Origin: Negativibacillus sp.
GTDB taxonomy: Bacteria; Bacillota; Clostridia; Oscillospirales; Ruminococcaceae
Direction: 5' to 3'
DNA length: 10,543 bases
Assembly (NCBI GenBank): GCA_020024325.1
Contig: JAHHTY010000061.1
Coordinates: 1-10,543 of the forward strand
Of this stretch, positions 6,309-10,543 are shown one piece after another. The notes under the pieces are model-generated. The model ran no database searches and was not told the DNA's origin. It worked only from the letters and a program-made list of their open reading frames with translations. Positions within the stretch are counted from its first letter, which is position 1; each line of letters opens with the position of its first letter. The position numbers and the translations under genes were made by a program.

Positions 6309-7245
6309 ATTTAAAATATTTGCCTTGATAACTGTTTCTGCAAACAAGCTCTTTATCTATCTCATTCATAACACACAGCTTTTTCAGGCTCCATTCCGGT
6401 CCAATGAGAGATTCTTTTTCACCGTCACCGGTTACTCTTTGAATGACAACCTCTGCCGGGAACAGTTCCAACTGGTCACACACAATGCTGACATACTTCT
6501 CTCGGGAAAGCAGATCAAACTCACCCGCTTCCAGCTGTTGTGCCATCACGGTTCCTTTCAGGACGTGCAGAAGGTGAATCTTTACACTGTGAAGGTTTAG
6601 GTGGCTTAATCGCCTTGCCGTTTCCAGCATCATCTCTCTGTTTTCCCCAGGCAAGCCATCAATGATATGTACACAGATATTGATTCCCCTGTCTGACAAC
6701 TTTTGGTATCCTTTCAAAAAATCGTCATATGTATGGCATCGGTTGATACGTTCACCTGTTACATCATGTACCGATTGCAGTCCCAGCTCTACCTCCAGAT
6801 AGGTTCGCTGTGAAAGCTCTTCGAGATAATCGGCAACAGCATCGCTGATACAGTCGGCACGGGTTGCAATGGCAAGCCCCACCACATCAGGAAAGGTCAG
6901 AGCTTCCTCAAATTTTTCTTTGAGCACTTCCAGAGGAGCGTAGGTATTGGTGTGTGCCTGAAAATAAGGAATATATTTTGTGTTTGCCCATTTTTTCCCC
7001 ATCATCTTGCGAATCTGCTCAAACTGTTCACGCAAGCTCAGGGTTTTGTCACCTGCAAAATCTCCGCTGCCCTTTGCTGAACAATAGGTACAACCGCCAA
7101 CTCCTTTGCTTCCGTCAATGTTTGGGCAGGTAAAGCCGGCATCCAATGATATTTTTGCTACCTTGCAGCCGAATTTTTGTTTGAGAAAAAAGTTAAAGGT
7201 GTGGTATCTCTTATTGGTATCGGAATATAAAAATGGATTCTCCAT
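6307..7245 (-). CDS. yhcC: Radical SAM protein, YhcC/TIGR01212 family
   Basis: A 312-residue radical S-adenosylmethionine protein. The iron-sulfur cluster site is C40-x11-C52-x2-C55 (FTCPNIDGS, then GGCTYC), the long-spaced form typical of this family and unlike the usual CxxxCxxC. Other family segments are YFQAHTNTYAP (94-104), ATRADC (127-132), ELGLQS (153-158) and HIIDGLPGE (193-201). The family is widespread and its substrate is, to my knowledge, undefined. It resembles the radical SAM half of Elp3-like proteins without the acetyltransferase domain. The start ATG (7243-7245) overlaps the nagB stop in the sequence TAATG, so its translation is probably coupled to nagB. The terminator at 6267-6308 ends the unit. 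Confidence 0.93.
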   Translation of the reverse strand: MENPFLYSDTNKRYHTFNFFLKQKFGCKVAKISLDAGFTCPNIDGSKGVGGCTYCSAKGSGDFAGDKTLSLREQFEQIRKMMGKKWANTKYIPYFQAHTNTYAPLEVLKEKFEEALTFPDVVGLAIATRADCISDAVADYLEELSQRTYLEVELGLQSVHDVTGERINRCHTYDDFLKGYQKLSDRGINICVHIIDGLPGENREMMLETARRLSHLNLHSVKIHLLHVLKGTVMAQQLEAGEFDLLSREKYVSIVCDQLELFPAEVVIQRVTGDGEKESLIGPEWSLKKLCVMNEIDKELVCRNSYQGKYFK

Positions 7246-7976
7246 TATTTTTTCAGCATTGCGCCTGCTTCTTCATCAACAAAGATGGTAACATCCGGGT
7301 GCAGACGAAGGATGCTTGCAGGTACTTTTGGAGTGATTGGACCATATACAGTATCATAGATTGTCTGTGCTTTTTTTGCTCCGTTTGCAAGCAGAACAAT
7401 TTTCTTTGCTTTCATGATGGTGCCGATGCCCATTGTCAGTGCTTTTTTCGGAACTTCGTCCATAGAAGCAAAGAATCTTGCATTTGCTTCAATGGTGTTC
7501 TGGGTCAGGTCAACCACATGGGTCTTTTCAGGGAATTCTTCACATGGCTCGTTGAAGGCAATGTGTCCGTTGTTTCCGATTCCCAGCAGCTGGATATCCA
7601 CGCCGCCCATATCCGCAACAACCTGCTCATAACGCTCACACTCTGCTTGTAAATCAGCAGCAGTACCGTTTGGAACGTTGGTGTTGTCTTTATCAATGTT
7701 GATATGGTTAAACAGGTTGTTGTTCATAAAATAACGGTAGCTCTGATCGTTCTCACCGGAAAGACCTGCATACTCATCCAGATTTACTGTCTTTACATGG
7801 CTGAAATCCACACGACCTTCGTTGTACATTTCAACCAGTTCCTTGTACATTCCAACTGGAGTAGAACCTGTTGCCAGTCCCAAAACACTTTCTGGTTTTA
7901 AGGTAACCTGTGCTGCAAAAATGCGGCTTGCCAGTTTGCACATCTGAGTATAATCCTTTGTAACTACAACTTTCAT
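7245..7976 (-). CDS. nagB: Glucosamine-6-phosphate deaminase
   Basis: A 243-residue cytoplasmic enzyme that converts glucosamine 6-phosphate to fructose 6-phosphate and ammonia, feeding amino sugars into glycolysis. The length matches the short Gram-positive form without the C-terminal allosteric extension of the E. coli enzyme. Visible motifs are GLATGSTPVGMY (33-44, phosphate binding), NLDEYAGL with general base Asp67, and GIGNNGHIAFNEP with His138 and Glu143. Asn136 replaces the Asp141 of the E. coli enzyme, as I recall for other low-GC Gram-positive NagB proteins, so this is probably not a defect. The start is ATG at 7974-7976, since AAGGAA lies about 8 bases upstream. An in-frame ATG at 8018 would add 14 atypical residues. 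It is the first gene of a two-gene unit with the radical SAM gene. No nagA lies in the window. Confidence 0.95.
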   Translation of the reverse strand: MKVVVTKDYTQMCKLASRIFAAQVTLKPESVLGLATGSTPVGMYKELVEMYNEGRVDFSHVKTVNLDEYAGLSGENDQSYRYFMNNNLFNHINIDKDNTNVPNGTAADLQAECERYEQVVADMGGVDIQLLGIGNNGHIAFNEPCEEFPEKTHVVDLTQNTIEANARFFASMDEVPKKALTMGIGTIMKAKKIVLLANGAKKAQTIYDTVYGPITPKVPASILRLHPDVTIFVDEEAGAMLKK

Positions 7977-8031
7977 AGTAATTTCCTTCTTTCCTTTGAA
8001 GATAAAAAGTGACATCAATGTGTTCTTGTTT

Positions 8032-8060
8032 ATTTTACCACAAACTGTTTGTGGGGTCTA
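8032..8060 (-). promoter_or_regulatory. Probable nagB promoter
   Basis: On the minus strand there is -35 TAGACC (8055-8060, 4 of 6 to consensus), a 17-bp spacer and -10 TAAAAT (8032-8037, 5 of 6). The start would be near 8025, giving an untranslated leader of about 50 bases. The weak -35 and the palindromic spacer suggest a regulated promoter. Confidence 0.6.
8038..8054. promoter_or_regulatory. Palindromic operator candidate within the nagB promoter
   Basis: CCACAAAC-A-GTTTGTGG on the minus strand is a perfect 17-bp palindrome, 8 bases each side of one centre base. It occupies exactly the spacer between the -35 and -10 hexamers, so a bound protein would block polymerase. It does not resemble the NagR/YvoA-type operator known for amino-sugar genes, as I recall it. 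No T run follows on either strand, which argues against a terminator. Confidence 0.55.
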
Positions 8061-8093
8061 GGATTTTTTTCATATTCCTAAAATTGCGATGTT

Positions 8094-8121
8094 AAAAGCG
8101 GCTTCATTTCGGGGAGCTTTT
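8094..8121 (-). terminator. Possible weak terminator after recG
   Basis: AAAAGC and GCTTTT form a 6-bp stem around 16 bases that include a C run and pair poorly. On the minus strand TTTT closes the right side. The recG stop is at 8144-8146, about 23 bases before it. The stem is weak, so read-through from recG into nagB is possible. Confidence 0.35.
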
Positions 8122-8143
8122 TATTACCTATATAAAATAAAGA

Positions 8144-10186
8144 TTAGTTTAGCTGCTCACCGACGTGATTTAGAATGCGTTTAATGCTTTGCTGCAACAA
8201 CTCTTGCTCTGATTGTGATAAGGTAGATTCATTAAGCTCGCAAGCTGCTTGCTGTGCCTGCATCAAAATGTCCATATTGGAGCTGAGGTCAGCAATCTTC
8301 AGCTGTGGAAGCCCGTGCTGACGTTTGCCCAAAAAGTCACCGGGACCTCTTGCTTTTAGGTCGTATTCCGCAACCTTAAAGCCGTCGTTAGTGCGGTGCA
8401 GCACTTGGAGGCGTTCTTTGGTTTCGGGGTTTTTATTATCAGAGATTAAAATACAGTAAGATTGCTGTACACCACGCCCCACACGTCCACGCAGCTGGTG
8501 CAGCTGGCTTAATCCAAAGCGTTCGGCATTTTCAATCATCATAATGACAGCATTGGGGACATCAACGCCCACTTCGATTACGGTTGTTGAAACTAAAAGT
8601 TGAATTTCCCCAGAGGCAAAAGCGTCCATGATTCGTTCTTTGTCTTTAGGACGCATCTTTCCGTGCAGCACCCCAACACGGTAGCTGGAAAAGGGACCAC
8701 GAGCCAACAGGTCGGCATATTCTTCGGCATTTTGCAGGTTAGATGGGGTATTTTCCATTGCTTCCACCAAAGGGCAAACGATATATCCTTGCAGTCCCCT
8801 GTCAAGGTGGTCTTTCAGGAAGTGGTAAGCCCGCTGTTTTAGTTTGGAGCTGATAACATAGGTCTTTACCGGCTGGCGGTTTGGGGGCAGTTCATCAATA
8901 GAGGAAACGTCCAAATCACCGTAAATCATTAAGGCAAGGGTGCGGGGAATTGGGGTAGCGGACATGACGAGGGTGTGTGGGTGGTCTGATTTTTCTGACA
9001 GCTTGGTTCTTTGAGCAACACCAAAACGGTGCTGTTCATCGGTGATGACAAGAGCTAGGTTTGGCAGGTCAACATCTTCGGAAATCAGAGCGTGTGTGCC
9101 GATGACAAAATCAACCATTCCCAAAGAAATTCGTTCCTTTATGTCACGCTTTTCTTTGGCAGTCATCGAACCGCAAAGCAGGACAAGCCGCATTCCAAGG
9201 GGGGAGAGCAGGCGTGACAGACTTTGAAAGTGCTGTTGCGCAAGAATTTCGGTTGGTGCCATCATAGCGGACATAAATCCGTTTTGAAATGCTGCAAAAC
9301 TGGCGGCGGCAGCAACCATCGTTTTTCCGCAGCCGACGTCACCCTGAATTAAACGGTTCATCGGAGTGCTTTTTTTTAGGTCTTTGCAGACTTGCTCTAT
9401 TGCACGCTGTTGGGCACCGGTCAGCTGAAAAGGCAGCTGCTGTAAAAACGGCTGTAAATCAATGTTGCGGCACACAAAGGATGTTTGAGAAAAGGTATCG
9501 CTGCGGACAGAGTGAAGCGAAAGGGAAAGCATCAATAGCTCCTCAAAAATCAATCGGCGTCGTGCAATCTCGGCACTTTCCTTGTCGGCGGGAAGATGAA
9601 TATTTTTTAATGCAAAGTGCAGGTGACACAGTTGGTATTTTTTTCGCAAAAATGCCGGAAGAGGGTCGGGAAGATTTTCGTCCAAAAGTTGGATTGCCTG
9701 GCTGATATTTCCGGCAATCATTTTAGAAGATAGTCCTTGTGTTAAAGGATAGACCGAAATAAAGGCAGAGGGCAGATTGGCAGGATAGATGGAAGGAGCG
9801 TGCATTTCTTTTTTTAAAAGAGAACCGCTCATCTTGCCGTAGAAAAGATATTCTTCATCATATTTTAAGGAATCTACTGTATATTTTGCGTTGAAGAAGG
9901 TGATAATCATACTGCCACTGTCATCTGCAACCTTTACCTTGAAGATGGTAAGACCTTTGCGGATATACTGCGGGGAAGATTTTGCGATAACCCTTGCACG
10001 GACAGCACAGATTTCCCACACAGGAGCATCGCTGATATAGCAGGGCTGAGTGAGGTCGATATAAGAGCGTGGAAAATAGTACAAGAGATCTCGCACGGTT
10101 TGAATATCCAATTTTTTATAAAGAGCGGCTCGCTTGGGTCCGACACCGCTGAGATATTGAATATTGGTGTCTAAAGTAAGCTCCAC
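8144..10186 (-). CDS. recG: ATP-dependent DNA helicase RecG
   Basis: A 680-residue helicase that remodels stalled replication forks and branch-migrates Holliday junctions and D-loops. The length is close to the 680-690 usual for the family. The order is an N-terminal helical region with GVGPKRA (15-21), the wedge OB-fold (about 55-150), and helicase domain 1 with Walker A GDVGCGKT (282-289), DEQH (383-386) and SATPIPRT (409-416). Helicase domain 2 follows with STTVIEVGVD (533-542) and QLRGRVGRG (564-572), then the RecG-specific segment DLKARGPGDFLGKRQHG (609-625). All expected motifs are intact. The start is GTG at 10184-10186, with AAGGAG 9 bases upstream. It has its own promoter at 10221-10249. 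Downstream lies a weak terminator and then nagB on the same strand. Confidence 0.97.
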   Translation of the reverse strand: MELTLDTNIQYLSGVGPKRAALYKKLDIQTVRDLLYYFPRSYIDLTQPCYISDAPVWEICAVRARVIAKSSPQYIRKGLTIFKVKVADDSGSMIITFFNAKYTVDSLKYDEEYLFYGKMSGSLLKKEMHAPSIYPANLPSAFISVYPLTQGLSSKMIAGNISQAIQLLDENLPDPLPAFLRKKYQLCHLHFALKNIHLPADKESAEIARRRLIFEELLMLSLSLHSVRSDTFSQTSFVCRNIDLQPFLQQLPFQLTGAQQRAIEQVCKDLKKSTPMNRLIQGDVGCGKTMVAAAASFAAFQNGFMSAMMAPTEILAQQHFQSLSRLLSPLGMRLVLLCGSMTAKEKRDIKERISLGMVDFVIGTHALISEDVDLPNLALVITDEQHRFGVAQRTKLSEKSDHPHTLVMSATPIPRTLALMIYGDLDVSSIDELPPNRQPVKTYVISSKLKQRAYHFLKDHLDRGLQGYIVCPLVEAMENTPSNLQNAEEYADLLARGPFSSYRVGVLHGKMRPKDKERIMDAFASGEIQLLVSTTVIEVGVDVPNAVIMMIENAERFGLSQLHQLRGRVGRGVQQSYCILISDNKNPETKERLQVLHRTNDGFKVAEYDLKARGPGDFLGKRQHGLPQLKIADLSSNMDILMQAQQAACELNESTLSQSEQELLQQSIKRILNHVGEQLN

Positions 10187-10199
10187 CGAAATCAGCTCC

Positions 10200-10228
10200 T
10201 TGTCATTGTTTTCAAAAAGTATTATACA
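10200..10228 (+). promoter_or_regulatory. Possible divergent promoter toward the small ORFs
   Basis: On the plus strand TTGTCA (10200-10205), a 17-bp spacer and TATACA (10223-10228) match consensus at 5 and 4 positions. It overlaps the recG promoter in the opposite direction and would start transcription near 10235, ahead of the two short reading frames. The -10 is weak, so this is tentative. Confidence 0.35.
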
Positions 10229-10249
10229 TGATTTTTAAAGAAAAGTCAC
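10221..10249 (-). promoter_or_regulatory. recG promoter
   Basis: On the minus strand there is -35 GTGACT (10244-10249, 4 of 6), a 17-bp spacer and a perfect -10 TATAAT (10221-10226). The start would be near 10214, leaving about 28 bases of leader that includes the AAGGAG ribosome binding site. Confidence 0.7.
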
Positions 10250-10286
10250 TGAAAAGTAAGGGGGATAAACGAAGCGGAGGAAAGAT

Positions 10287-10313
10287 GTGACAGCATCTAT
10301 TCAGGAATATTGA
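10287..10313 (+). CDS. Possible 8-codon leader ORF
   Basis: GGAGG (10276-10280) lies 6 bases ahead of GTG at 10287-10289, which opens a frame encoding MTASIQEY and ending with TGA at 10311-10313. Overlapping it in another frame is ATG TGA at 10285-10290, a start directly followed by a stop. Both would use the same ribosome binding site. It could be a regulatory mini-ORF or chance. The strength of the site and the second mini-ORF 22 bases later are the only support. Confidence 0.3.
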   Translation: MTASIQEY

Positions 10314-10335
10314 TTTAAAAAGGAGGCATACTAAA

Positions 10336-10389
10336 ATGAAAACAGATTGTAAAAAGACGGAGAGTTTTAGAGTTAAAAAGAGGTTTTAA
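10336..10389 (+). CDS. Possible 17-residue basic peptide
   Basis: A consensus AAAAAGGAGG (10317-10326) lies 9 bases before ATG at 10336. The frame encodes MKTDCKKTESFRVKKRF and ends with TAA at 10387-10389. The peptide is strongly basic (seven K or R of 17), has a single Cys and lacks a membrane segment. It sits between recG and the tRNA-Lys promoter, whose -35 begins 30 bases later. I do not recognise it. The ribosome binding site is as good as that of any gene in the window, which is why it is listed. Confidence 0.4.
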   Translation: MKTDCKKTESFRVKKRF

Positions 10390-10418
10390 ATTTTTTTGAA
10401 AAAATATGAAAAAAAGTG

Positions 10419-10447
10419 TTGACAAAAATAATCTGTCATGATATACT
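10419..10447 (+). promoter_or_regulatory. Promoter of tRNA-Lys
   Basis: A perfect -35 TTGACA (10419-10424), a 17-bp spacer and -10 TATACT (10442-10447) form the strongest promoter in the window, with an A-rich run upstream. The start would be near 10454. The leader contains a perfect 7-bp hairpin, TGTAAGG with CCTTACA and loop ACAG, at 10457-10474. The initiation region AAATGACGTTG matches that of the tRNA-Leu promoter at the other end. Confidence 0.92.
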
Positions 10448-10488
10448 AAATGACGTTGTAAGGACAGCCTTACAGAACAAAAACTTTT

Positions 10489-10543
10489 GACTTATTAGCT
10501 CAGTCGGTAGAGCACCTGACTTTTAATCAGGGTGTCCGGAGTT
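10489..10543 (+). tRNA. tRNA-Lys (anticodon TTT), 3' end cut off by the window
   Basis: The 5' acceptor strand GACTTAT begins at 10489. The D arm is GCTC / GAGC around AGTCGGTA, and the anticodon stem CCTGA / TCAGG encloses loop CTTTTAA with TTT at 10522-10524. The variable region GTGTC and the start of the T arm CGGAG TT follow before the window ends. The 3' acceptor strand, and any further tRNAs in the operon, lie outside. This is a lysine tRNA reading AAA and AAG. Confidence 0.95.

Noticed and set aside
7372..7600. Asn136 in NagB in place of the catalytic-region Asp of the E. coli enzyme, as a possible inactivating change
   Set aside because: As I recall, low-GC Gram-positive NagB enzymes carry a non-Asp residue here, and Asp67, His138 and Glu143 are intact.
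7233..7652. 139-codon plus-strand frame over nagB
   Set aside because: It is antisense to nagB, cysteine- and phenylalanine-rich as expected for a shadow frame, with no supporting signal.
9289..9705. 138-codon plus-strand frame within recG
   Set aside because: It is antisense to an intact RecG with all motifs in place, and no promoter or domain supports it.

Overview
The window looks like chromosomal DNA from a low-GC Gram-positive anaerobe, most likely a member of the Clostridia (Lachnospirales or Eubacteriales type). The grounds are the AT-rich intergenic DNA, strong AGGAGG-type ribosome binding sites, sigma-A-like promoters with 17-bp spacers, CCA-encoding tRNA genes, a DUF4358-type lipoprotein, and NagB and RecG proteins of low-GC Gram-positive type. 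I cannot name the genus. I see no phage, transposon, CRISPR or plasmid genes. The region is mostly housekeeping, and the unusual material is in its regulatory DNA and small intergenic elements.

Layout. Positions 1-84 hold tRNA-Leu(GAG) on the minus strand with its promoter at 124-152. Back to back with it, a plus-strand pair runs from 337 to 1852: a membrane-anchored SGNH/GDSL hydrolase and a DUF4358 lipoprotein. The pair has its own promoter (251-279), a 31-bp palindrome just upstream (216-246), and a long G-U-rich hairpin terminator (1884-1938). Positions 1939-2272 are intergenic and hold several inverted repeats and a strong bidirectional terminator (2161-2199).

From about 6224 down to 2273 there is a minus-strand operon of four genes: HD-domain hydrolase, TSUP permease, zinc-dependent phospholipase C-like protein and nicotinate phosphoribosyltransferase (pncB). 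It starts at an extended -10 promoter (6216-6224). A second minus-strand unit (8060 to 6307) is nagB followed by a YhcC-type radical SAM gene, coupled by a TAATG overlap. The nagB promoter has a perfect 17-bp palindrome exactly filling the space between its -35 and -10 hexamers. recG (8144-10186) follows on the same strand with its own promoter.

The right end (10187-10543) holds two very short plus-strand reading frames with consensus ribosome binding sites, then a strong promoter and the 5' part of tRNA-Lys(TTT), cut off by the window end.

Functionally, pncB makes nicotinate mononucleotide for NAD salvage, nagB feeds amino-sugar carbon into glycolysis, recG rescues stalled replication forks and branched DNA, and the left-hand pair probably acts at the cell surface. 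The two tRNA genes point outward from the window and have nearly identical promoter and start regions. I found no convincing new multi-gene defence or mobile system. The best candidates for something undescribed are the tandem mini-ORFs beside tRNA-Lys, the two promoter palindromes, the shared tRNA promoter-initiation motif, and the permease and lipase genes placed in the pncB operon.
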